The notes beneath the pieces were generated by a model. It was not told the origin of the DNA. It did no database searches and saw only the letters and a list, made by a program, of their open reading frames with translations. The translations under genes were made by a program, and so were the position numbers. A stretch of 64,000 nucleotides of DNA from Fibrobacter sp. UWR4 (GTDB taxonomy: Bacteria; Fibrobacterota; Fibrobacteria; Fibrobacterales; Fibrobacteraceae), in assembly GCF_003149045.1 (NCBI RefSeq), contig NZ_QGDU01000013.1:1-64000 (forward strand), written 5' to 3'. This document shows positions 57,568 to 64,000 of this stretch, piece after piece. How positions within the stretch are numbered: position 1 is the first letter of the stretch; each line of letters starts with the position of its first letter.

Positions 57568-58770
57568 TTAATCAGCCTCGCCTTCATTATCCCGAGCAAA
57601 GCATTCGCTTACTTTTTTTCTGTAAGCTTCGGAAGTGTCGGAAGGAGGCAGGTATTTCATGGCACGTCCCACGATGGCTAAAGCCCGAGGGACAGCCGGC
57701 CCGGCATTTCCTATTTCAAGATAACGCTTGGTGCCTTTCTGAAAATCATAATAAGTCACTTCGAAAATGCCACCATCCAAAATGACATAGTCTATTTCTT
57801 CTTGCTGGTAATCATTGACGGATTGAATCAGCGAAGGCAACTGCTTGACGGAAGCAGAGTCCATCAATTCCCAGTGGCAGGAGCCCTTGGAGTTTTCATC
57901 AAAACCGCAGGGAGCCGTCATACGGCAAACAAAAGTGGAATCATCTCTTTTTTGTACAACCGTTTTGCTTGCGTCTCGACGCCACGCATCTGAACTTTCA
58001 ATGACAAGCTCATAATCAAGCCCACGATTTTTCTCCAGCATTTCCGAAGGCAGTTTGCTATCGACAATGCTGCCAAAGGGAGTTGCATAGGAACCTAGCC
58101 AGCCATCCTCCACCATATAAGCGACAGAAGAAACAACCATAAATACGGGGCAAAAGATTAGACAGAATTTTTTACCCAACTTAAGGAAATAGACCAGCAG
58201 GCTAAACAGCAAAAAGGGACCGCCCACTTCCAGCAAATATTCGTAAGAGAAATTGAAGAAGTCAAATAAAACATGTCGAAAAAGAATGGACGAAAGGAGC
58301 ATACCCCACAAAACGAACCACAAAATTTTCAGCGGTTTATTTTTGGCAATCCTAAAATAATAAGCAAGAACAACGCCGTTCATCACAGGCAAAAAGAACA
58401 GTATTAGGTCATAGTCCAGAACAGAAAACAGAATCGTTCCCAGAACGAGTCCAACAATGGCAAGCCAGTGATTTGCACTTTTCATCTTGAAGGTTCGTCC
58501 CGCCATTCCAAAGGACAAGTACAGAGGAACAAATAAAGGAACATCGTTCAAGATAATTACAACGGGAGCATTTACAATACACTGCACAGCGGCTGCAACT
58601 AAAGGCAGAGACCAAAGAGTTAGCCACAAGGGCTTGTAACGGACCGACTTTTGATACAGCGCAGCAAAGAGCATTCCCAGCAAGCAAGGGAACGCCAACG
58701 TCAATAGTATTATAAGGATAGTTTCTATATCAAAACGGAAATAAATAAGCATTCCCCACCCCGTTTTCAT
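57568..58770 (-). CDS. Polytopic membrane protein with C-terminal soluble domain, paralogue A
   Basis: 400 residues. About eight membrane helices (12-230) precede a soluble domain (about 245-400) with four Cys (VCRMTAPCGF, KGSCHWEL, SECFARD). Its helix-2 region FPCLLGMLFAALYQK...PLWLTLW matches that of the neighbouring upstream gene, and the soluble parts also share ideas (WxLxDSxS, IxxxDFQKxxxR). The start overlaps that gene's stop (ATGA). Family and function unknown. Confidence 0.7.
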   Translation of the reverse strand: MKTGWGMLIYFRFDIETILIILLTLAFPCLLGMLFAALYQKSVRYKPLWLTLWSLPLVAAAVQCIVNAPVVIILNDVPLFVPLYLSFGMAGRTFKMKSANHWLAIVGLVLGTILFSVLDYDLILFFLPVMNGVVLAYYFRIAKNKPLKILWFVLWGMLLSSILFRHVLFDFFNFSYEYLLEVGGPFLLFSLLVYFLKLGKKFCLIFCPVFMVVSSVAYMVEDGWLGSYATPFGSIVDSKLPSEMLEKNRGLDYELVIESSDAWRRDASKTVVQKRDDSTFVCRMTAPCGFDENSKGSCHWELMDSASVKQLPSLIQSVNDYQQEEIDYVILDGGIFEVTYYDFQKGTKRYLEIGNAGPAVPRALAIVGRAMKYLPPSDTSEAYRKKVSECFARDNEGEAD

Positions 58771-59630
58771 TCCCTAGCGCATTTTTTCAATTGGTTGAAC
58801 ATTCTTTCGATGGCGAGGGCATCATGCACATGGGAGCCATCGGCGTTGCAGAAAACCAGCCGACGACGAATCGCCTTCTGAAAATCGTCCAGAATGATAT
58901 TCGTGCAATAGCCATCCAAGATTTCATCTGCGGAAAATTCTTGTCTATAAGAAGCAATGGCCTTTTTCAACTTGATTGCCACCGATGTTTTTGATTCATC
59001 CAATAGCGTCCAATCCGTAGATTTTTCAGTGACAAAATGGCAATAGACGGAGTCGCCCTTCCCACGAATCTTAAAGGGACCAGGTTGAATGGGCATACCT
59101 TCTTCATCCATAAAAGCACCTACATCCGCAAGGTAAATCTCAAAATCAAAACCTTCCGATTTCGTCAAGGCCGTTTGATCCAACTCTTCGTCTTCAATAG
59201 ACGCAAAGGGCCACATCACGCCCAAATACATAACGGACCAGACGTTAATCACGGACGCAACAACCATCACAGGAATAAGCAGCCATTGCCACTTTTTTCG
59301 CGGGTTATATTTTCGTCCCAACAAAGAACAAAAGAGATACAAAACCACAGCAAAAAAGAGAGAAACGATCATCCCCCAAAAGGAGCCCCAATGATCCAAA
59401 TCAAATTCACAGGCTCTGGTCAGCATAATGTTTACACCCATTAAAACAACCATCGTAGTTGCAATCCAAAGGGTAAGCCACAAAAGCTTAAACCGTGCCT
59501 TTGAATGCAAGGCTGAAAACAAGAAACCTAGCAGACAAGGAATCGAAACAACCAAACTAAGCAGCAGGACAAAAATCCCGTCGCTGAGATTGCTAAATAA
59601 GGAAAAGAAACTCCAGAAAAAATTATACAT
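58767..59630 (-). CDS. Polytopic membrane protein with C-terminal soluble domain, paralogue B
   Basis: 287 residues. Four membrane helices (about 15-150) precede a soluble domain (about 160-287). IPCLLGFLFSALHSK...LLWLTLW and WTLLDESKTSV.LKKAI / IILDDFQKAIRRRL parallel paralogue A, so the two arose by duplication, with A having about four more helices. GAGG lies 6 bases before ATG 59630. It overlaps paralogue A by 4 bases. Function unknown. Confidence 0.7.
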   Translation of the reverse strand: MYNFFWSFFSLFSNLSDGIFVLLLSLVVSIPCLLGFLFSALHSKARFKLLWLTLWIATTMVVLMGVNIMLTRACEFDLDHWGSFWGMIVSLFFAVVLYLFCSLLGRKYNPRKKWQWLLIPVMVVASVINVWSVMYLGVMWPFASIEDEELDQTALTKSEGFDFEIYLADVGAFMDEEGMPIQPGPFKIRGKGDSVYCHFVTEKSTDWTLLDESKTSVAIKLKKAIASYRQEFSADEILDGYCTNIILDDFQKAIRRRLVFCNADGSHVHDALAIERMFNQLKKCARE

Positions 59631-59660
59631 ACTTAACCTCTAATCATCCTCAATATACAC

Positions 59661-59688
59661 AAAAGCCCTCGGGAGTAACCCGAGGGTG
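59661..59688 (-). terminator. Terminator of trpS
   Basis: CCCTCGGG (59666-59673) and CCCGAGGG (59679-59686) pair around AGTAA; on the minus strand CTTTTGTG follows. Confidence 0.78.
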
Positions 59689-59736
59689 ATTGTAAAATAA
59701 AGAGTACAGCCGACCCTGACCTACGTCAGGGGACAA

Positions 59737-60732
59737 CTAGTAAGTACCCAGGAGTTCGCGGACCTTGTCCATCATGGCCTTGGACTTGACGCGAGCTTTT
59801 TCCTTACCGTAGGCGAGAATCTTGTCGATTTCTTCGGTGTGGGCCAGAAGGTCGAAGTACTTTTCGCGGGCGGCGCCCAGGTGTTCTTCAAGAACGTTCT
59901 GCAGTTCCTGCTTGGCGTGTCCCCAGCCCATGCCACCTGCGCGGTAGCGGGCGGCCAGAGCTTCGGTCTGTTCCGGCGTTGCGAACAGCTTGTACAGCTT
60001 GAACACGTTGCAGGTATCCGGATCCTTAGGTTCTTCGATGCCCTGGGAGTTGGTCACGATCTTACCCAAGCGCTTCTTGAGAGCCTTGGAATCCAGGAAG
60101 ATGTCGATGTAGTTGTCGTAGGACTTACTCATCTTGCGGCCATCCAAGCCCGGGATCACGCCGGTGGATTCCTGGAAAACCGGTTCAGGAACGGTGAAAA
60201 CGTCTTCGCCAAAATGCTTGTTGAACTTGATGGCGATATCACGGGCAAATTCCACGTGCTGCTTCTGGTCCTTACCGACGGGAACGATGTCTGCGTTGAA
60301 CATCAGGATGTCGGCATCCATGAGGCAGGGGTAGCAGTAAAGACCCATGTTCACATTTGCATCCACGTCTTCGCCGGCGGCTTCGTTCTTTGCCACCTTG
60401 TCCTTATAGGCGTGGGCGCGATTCATGAAGCCCTTGGGGGTAAAACAGCTGAGAGCCCAGCTAAGTTCGAAGATTTCAGGAATGTCGCTCTGCTTGTAGA
60501 ACAGTGTTTCTTCCGGATTCAGGCCCAGAGCCAGCCAAGTGGCTGCCACCTTGTAGATGTTGTCGCGCATTTCGGCACCGTTCTGCACGGTGGTCAGAGC
60601 GTGATAGTCTGCAATGAAGTAGACTGCATCGTAGGTCTTGGTGAGTTCAAGAGCCGGGCGGATAGCGCCCACATAGTTGCCGAGGTGCGGAGTGCCCGTC
60701 GGCTTGATACCGGTAAGAGAAATCTTTTTCAT
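59737..60732 (-). CDS. trpS: Tryptophanyl-tRNA synthetase
   Basis: Class I synthetase of 331 residues. The HIGH motif is PTGTPHLGNY (11-20) and the KMSKS motif is GRKMSKSYDN. IADYHALT and the end KILAYGKEKARVKSKAMMDKVRELLG match the family. ATG 60732 gives the usual N-terminus MKKISLTGIKPTG; a GTG at 60762 would add ten unrelated residues. A 27-codon gene lies 85 bp upstream on the same strand. Confidence 0.96.
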   Translation of the reverse strand: MKKISLTGIKPTGTPHLGNYVGAIRPALELTKTYDAVYFIADYHALTTVQNGAEMRDNIYKVAATWLALGLNPEETLFYKQSDIPEIFELSWALSCFTPKGFMNRAHAYKDKVAKNEAAGEDVDANVNMGLYCYPCLMDADILMFNADIVPVGKDQKQHVEFARDIAIKFNKHFGEDVFTVPEPVFQESTGVIPGLDGRKMSKSYDNYIDIFLDSKALKKRLGKIVTNSQGIEEPKDPDTCNVFKLYKLFATPEQTEALAARYRAGGMGWGHAKQELQNVLEEHLGAAREKYFDLLAHTEEIDKILAYGKEKARVKSKAMMDKVRELLGTY

Positions 60733-60817
60733 GGGTTCAAATTTAATAAAAAAAGTCGACACAACATAAAGCTGTGACGACCTTTTCTCTCTCGTAATGA
60801 AGGTTTAAGGATGAATT

Positions 60818-60901
60818 TTAGCCGTAAAGAAAACCAAGAACCACGGCAATAACCGAGAATGCTACGATCTGCTTTACAATGAATACTTCGTGAGATTTCA
60901 T
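60818..60901 (-). CDS. 27-residue membrane miniprotein
   Basis: ATG at 60901, TAA ending at 60818. The peptide has a polar start (MKSHEVFIVKQ) and one hydrophobic segment (IVAFSVIAVVLGFLYG) long enough to enter or cross the membrane. A strong ribosome binding site, AGGAAGG, lies about 9 bases upstream, better than that of most genes here. No Trp codon is present, so it is not a tryptophan leader peptide. It precedes trpS on the same strand, with no terminator seen between. No family known. Confidence 0.6.
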   Translation of the reverse strand: MKSHEVFIVKQIVAFSVIAVVLGFLYG

Positions 60902-61067
60902 TTTAGCTACCTTCCTCATTGAGGGTTTCAACCATTTGTTCTTAAAATACCTTGCTTATTCGTCCCGAGGTACTTTGTAAGAAGTAAAACGCAATCTTTC
61001 CGTTGAGAATTGTTGAGAATGTGACACAGGTCATAACATTTTCGTTTTTTCTATATATATGGGCGTT
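60902..61067. other. Divergent intergenic region, miniprotein / EamA transporter
   Basis: Contains a direct repeat TTGAGAATTG/TTGAGAATG (61003-61021), the palindrome TGACACAGGTCA (61022-61033) and TATATA (61052-61057), which starts 16 bases before ATG 61068. Confidence 0.5.
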
Positions 61068-61982
61068 ATGGCAAACATCGGATACAGTTTACTGCTCGTT
61101 TTAGCAGCTTTTATCTGGGGAACCACCTTCGTAGCCCAGGCCGAAGGCAATAGCGCAGGTCCCTTCGTCTTTACTTTCGCCCGAAATTTTATTGCCGCTT
61201 TCCTGCTGTTCGGACTGGCAAAAATCCTTGACGCCGCAGGGAAAAGTCCCCGAAAACCACGAAACGCCATAGAACGTAAACAGCTCTGGAAGGCAGGTAT
61301 CCTTTGCGGCATCGCCCTAGCTTTTGGAACGAATTTTCAGCAGTTAGGCCTGTATTTAGGATGTTCCGCAGGAAAGTCGGGATTTTTAACCACCTGCTAC
61401 ATTATCCTTGTGCCTATCCTCAGCATCTTTATGGGAAAGAAGATTCCCAGGAAAATCTGGTTTTGCGTGGGACTGACTTTAGCGGGACTTTACCTATTGT
61501 GCATTAAGGAAGGTTTCAGCGTACAGGCTTCCGACGGAGTGCTGTTGCTCTGCGCACTTTCCTTTGCTATCCAAATCCTGATTGTGGACAAGTACGGAAC
61601 GGAAGTGGACAACATCCGCCTTTCGGCCATCCAGTGCCTGGTGGCCTGCGCTATGAGTTCCATCCCCATGGTCTTTGTGGATATGAAGGTTTCTATTGCG
61701 GGTTTGACGAACGCAATTGAAATTTACACTCACTGGAACGCCTGGATTCCGCTTCTCTATGCGGCGATTCTTTCCAGCGGGGTGGCATTCACCCTGCAGA
61801 TTGTGGCCCAGAATAAGATAAGACCCACGGTAGCATCCCTACTCATGAGCCTTGAATCTGTATTTGCGGTCCTTGGCGGATGGGCGGTTCTGAACGAACG
61901 GCTTACCCTCCAGGAAGGTATTGGCTGCCTGCTAATGTTTATCGCAGTCATCCTCGCCCAGGTAAAGCTGGGCAAGGAATAA
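61068..61982 (+). CDS. EamA/DMT-family transporter
   Basis: 304 residues with ten membrane helices in two EamA repeats: AFIWGTTFVAQAEGN in the first, and VASLLMSLESVFAVLGGWAVLNERL in the second, the typical glutamate-containing end. An inner-membrane metabolite exporter or importer; substrate unknown. ATG 61068 is preferred over 61059: the latter falls within 2 bases of the TATATA element, and 61068 has the 16-base spacing seen at other genes. Confidence 0.88.
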   Translation: MANIGYSLLLVLAAFIWGTTFVAQAEGNSAGPFVFTFARNFIAAFLLFGLAKILDAAGKSPRKPRNAIERKQLWKAGILCGIALAFGTNFQQLGLYLGCSAGKSGFLTTCYIILVPILSIFMGKKIPRKIWFCVGLTLAGLYLLCIKEGFSVQASDGVLLLCALSFAIQILIVDKYGTEVDNIRLSAIQCLVACAMSSIPMVFVDMKVSIAGLTNAIEIYTHWNAWIPLLYAAILSSGVAFTLQIVAQNKIRPTVASLLMSLESVFAVLGGWAVLNERLTLQEGIGCLLMFIAVILAQVKLGKE

Positions 61983-61990
61983 TCCCTAGC

Positions 61991-63493
61991 CTACTTGGCG
62001 AGCTTCCTCTTGATGAGAAAGAGGCCTCCTGCGGTGAAAGCGGCACCCACCAGCAGGGAGAGAACTGCGCTACGGCTAAAGCCTGCGATAATGTAAGTCA
62101 CGAAAGACACGCTTGCAACATACAGAACGTAGGGCAGCTGGGTATTGACATGATTGACATGTTCGCATTGTGCGCCAGCGCTTGCCATGATGGTCGTATC
62201 CGAAATGGGAGAGCAGTGGTCACCGCAAACGGCACCAGCCATACAGGCAGAAATGGAGATAATCATGAGGTTATAGTCCACACCACTGAAAGCGGCCACC
62301 ACGATGGGGATGAGAATACCGAAAGTACCCCAGGACGTACCCGTTGCAAAAGCCAGGAAGGCGGCAATCACGAAGATAATGGCCGGCATGAAGTTCATGA
62401 ATCCAGCAGCACCACCGCTGACCACCCCAGCCACGAATTCCTTAGCACCGAGAGTATCGGTAACGCCCTTCAGAGTCCAGGCAAGGGAAAGAATCAGGAT
62501 TGCAGGCACCATGGCCTTGAATCCGGAGGGAAGACATTCCATGCACTTGCCAAAACGAAGGACCCCGCGGGACACATAAAGTACGAGCGTCAACAATAAT
62601 GCGGCAAAGGATCCAATGACAAGACCTACAGAAGCATTGCTGTTGGCAAATGCATCTACAAAGCCCTTGGCATCTGCGCCACTTGCAAAGAAACCACCGG
62701 TGTAAATCATGCCAATGGTGCAGAACACAATCAAAAGAACAATGGGAAGAACCAGATCGATTACCTTTCCGCGGCCTTCAGGGATATGGACTTCGTCCAT
62801 CTTGGACTGGATCATTTCTTCGGCAGATTCATAATTTTTCATGGGACCGAAATCAATCTTCCAGAACACCACCAGGAAAATGGCAAGGAGGGTAAATAAA
62901 GCGTAGAAATTGAAGGGAATAGCCTTCACGAAAAGTCCAAGGCCATCCTCCCCTTCTACGAATCCGGAAACCGCAGCGGCCCAGGAACTGATGGGAGCAA
63001 TAATGCAAATGGGTGCTGCAGTAGAGTCGATCAGATAAGCCAATTTTTCATGACTGACCTTATACTTGTCCGTAATGGGACGCATGACACTACCCACCGT
63101 AAGGCAGTTGAAATAGTCATCGATAAAGATCAGGATTCCCAGGCAAATCGTTGCAATTTGAGCGCCAGTCTTTGACTTGATACGCTTTTTGGCCCATTCG
63201 CCGAAAGCGGCAGATCCACCCACACGATTCATGAGGGCGACCATGGTTCCAAGAATCACGAGGAATACAAGAATACCCACATTCCACGGGTCAGACACCT
63301 TGGCGATCAGCCCGTCCTTGAAAATGGCATCCAGGAAACTGCCAAAACTTCCTTGGCAAATAAAGAAGGCCCCAATGACCACACCTGCGAAAAGGGAGGA
63401 ATAAACTTCCTTGGTAATAAGAGCCAGGGCAATTGCCACAATGGGCGGCACCAGAGCCCAGAAAGATCCTGTTGCGAAAATCCACTGATCCAT
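61991..63493 (-). CDS. NhaC-type Na+/H+ antiporter family protein
   Basis: 500 residues and about 11-12 membrane helices. Family marks are FIDDYFNCLTVGSVMRPITDKYKVSHEKLAY (with IDDYFN), STAAPICIIAPISSWAA, FATGTSWGTFGILIPI and GAVCGDHCSPISDTTIMASAG. NhaC relatives exchange Na+ for H+, some couple to small acids such as malate/lactate. GGAG lies 7 bases before ATG 63493. The 56-residue gene upstream ends two bases before it. Confidence 0.9.
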   Translation of the reverse strand: MDQWIFATGSFWALVPPIVAIALALITKEVYSSLFAGVVIGAFFICQGSFGSFLDAIFKDGLIAKVSDPWNVGILVFLVILGTMVALMNRVGGSAAFGEWAKKRIKSKTGAQIATICLGILIFIDDYFNCLTVGSVMRPITDKYKVSHEKLAYLIDSTAAPICIIAPISSWAAAVSGFVEGEDGLGLFVKAIPFNFYALFTLLAIFLVVFWKIDFGPMKNYESAEEMIQSKMDEVHIPEGRGKVIDLVLPIVLLIVFCTIGMIYTGGFFASGADAKGFVDAFANSNASVGLVIGSFAALLLTLVLYVSRGVLRFGKCMECLPSGFKAMVPAILILSLAWTLKGVTDTLGAKEFVAGVVSGGAAGFMNFMPAIIFVIAAFLAFATGTSWGTFGILIPIVVAAFSGVDYNLMIISISACMAGAVCGDHCSPISDTTIMASAGAQCEHVNHVNTQLPYVLYVASVSFVTYIIAGFSRSAVLSLLVGAAFTAGGLFLIKRKLAK

Positions 63494-63494
63494 G

Positions 63495-63665
63495 CTATTT
63501 CTCCTTTTCCAGACTTACCAGAGGATTCTTGACCCCTTCCTCTTCCAGTTTTTCCAGGACAGCAATGGCATAATCCAAAGCTTCCAGAGAGCTGGAGCTG
63601 GCATACACCTTCAAATCGTTGAGTGCCATTACGGCTCTCACGTTATTCATTGTTTTTTGCGACAT
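63495..63665 (-). CDS. 56-residue soluble protein upstream of nhaC-type gene
   Basis: ATG 63665 has GAGG 7 bases upstream. The peptide is polar with an amphipathic helix (LEALDYAIAVLEKLEEEG) and no signal or membrane segment. Only one base separates its stop from the antiporter ATG, so the two are almost certainly translated from one mRNA. It could regulate or accompany the transporter. No family recognised. Confidence 0.65.
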   Translation of the reverse strand: MSQKTMNNVRAVMALNDLKVYASSSSLEALDYAIAVLEKLEEEGVKNPLVSLEKEK

Positions 63666-63738
63666 GATGAACCTCACAGATGAGATGGCTTTGTCTTGTT
63701 GTCCACAATCTAATAAAAAACTTCGGTTACGGACGTAT

Positions 63739-63768
63739 ACAAAATGGTTCCTGTGGAAAACATTTTGT
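63739..63768. promoter_or_regulatory. Inverted repeat upstream of the GH9 gene
   Basis: ACAAAATG (63739-63746) and CATTTTGT (63761-63768) are perfect inverted copies, with TTCC/GGAA pairing inside. It lies in the 174-bp gap between divergent genes, about 70 bp before the GH9 start: operator-like or a 5' hairpin. Confidence 0.5.
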
Positions 63769-63839
63769 GCACATCGGGCATATCCCTTCAGAGCATTTTC
63801 AAGATAATTTTTAGACAACAAAAAAACAAGGACGGGTTT

Positions 63840-64000
63840 ATGACAATCAAAAAGTTCATCACAGGCGCTATGATCGCCTCCGGTTTCGCAACTTCCCTGT
63901 TTGCAGCAACCGCTTATCAAAATCAGGTTGGCTTCCTGACCAACGGACAGAAGCAAATGGCTGTTATCGGAGCCGAAGGAAAGGACATCCAGTTCAAGGA
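63840..64000 (+). CDS. GH9 cellulase, N-terminal part (cut by window end)
   Basis: 53 residues visible. A signal peptide (about 1-22, ending SLFAA) is followed by AYQNQVGFLTNGQKQMAVIG, which matches the start of the Ig-like domain that precedes many GH9 catalytic domains (pattern NQVGY.PN..K.A.V). AAGGACGGG lies before ATG 63840. The catalytic domain is outside the window, so GH9 is inferred from the N-terminal module only. Confidence 0.7.
   Translation, partial: MTIKKFITGAMIASGFATSLFAATAYQNQVGFLTNGQKQMAVIGAEGKDIQFK

Noticed and set aside
60733-60937. Tryptophan leader peptide or T-box before trpS
   Set aside because: The 27-codon frame has no Trp codon, and no terminator/antiterminator pair or T-box motif (such as TGGN) is seen between it and trpS.

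Overview
The window looks like chromosome from a fibre-degrading member of the Fibrobacter group (Fibrobacterota). The evidence is a secreted GH26 mannanase, a CE6 acetyl xylan esterase with CBM6, the start of a GH9 cellulase, and members of two protein families first described as Fibrobacter succinogenes paralogues: the TIGR02171-type lipoprotein and the FISUMP/TIGR02145 domain protein. Several promoters match the TTG / TAnnTTTG pattern known from Bacteroidetes relatives. The species cannot be fixed from this sequence alone. I see no phage, transposase, rRNA or CRISPR array.

Layout. 1-3.7 kb: two convergent secreted polysaccharide-degrading enzymes (GH26, CE6) sharing a two-way terminator. 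3.9-8.8 kb: an apparent operon of GH57, hpt, a small membrane protein, cysE and nth. 8.8-15.6 kb (minus strand): hom, then an initiating sugar-phosphate transferase, nadC, coaX, a membrane GGDEF protein and a UDP-xylose-synthase-like gene. 15.8-21.3 kb: a second sugar transferase fused to a degenerate GGDEF-like domain, a DUF3332 lipoprotein, and a pair made of a membrane-tethered solute-binding protein and a Cache-HAMP-GGDEF diguanylate cyclase. Exopolysaccharide initiation and c-di-GMP genes are thus concentrated at 9-21 kb. 21.4-30.3 kb: tRNA-Pro, a DUF1573-like protein, a methyltransferase lacking its SAM-binding core, a Vat-like acetyltransferase, gph, the large TIGR02171-type lipoprotein, miaB, a SPOR protein, tRNA-Leu and a secreted protein. 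30.3-43 kb: housekeeping genes (panD, rsfS, argS, purU, pyrE, a DEAD-box helicase, map) mixed with lipoproteins, envelope proteins and one FISUMP protein.

43-48.8 kb: fusA, followed by 770 bp of non-coding sequence with repeated hairpin-terminator units, a possible structured RNA, and three inverted-repeat pairs spaced about 84 bp apart. Then come mazG and dprA (back to back), a DivIC/FtsB-like gene, and three 150-bp tandem repeats. 48.8-55.3 kb: an RND pump with its adaptor and two related envelope proteins. 55.5-57.5 kb: rpsF-rpsR-rplI and a possible outer-membrane protein. 57.6-64 kb: a tandem pair of related membrane proteins, trpS preceded by a 27-codon membrane miniprotein gene, an EamA transporter, an NhaC-type antiporter with a 56-residue partner, and the 5' end of the GH9 gene.

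The signals most worth following are the phased inverted-repeat array at 45.8-46.0 kb, the solute-binding protein/diguanylate cyclase pair, the likely leaderless genes at TAnnTTTG-like promoters, the 27-residue membrane protein, and the several families of intergenic palindromic repeats.
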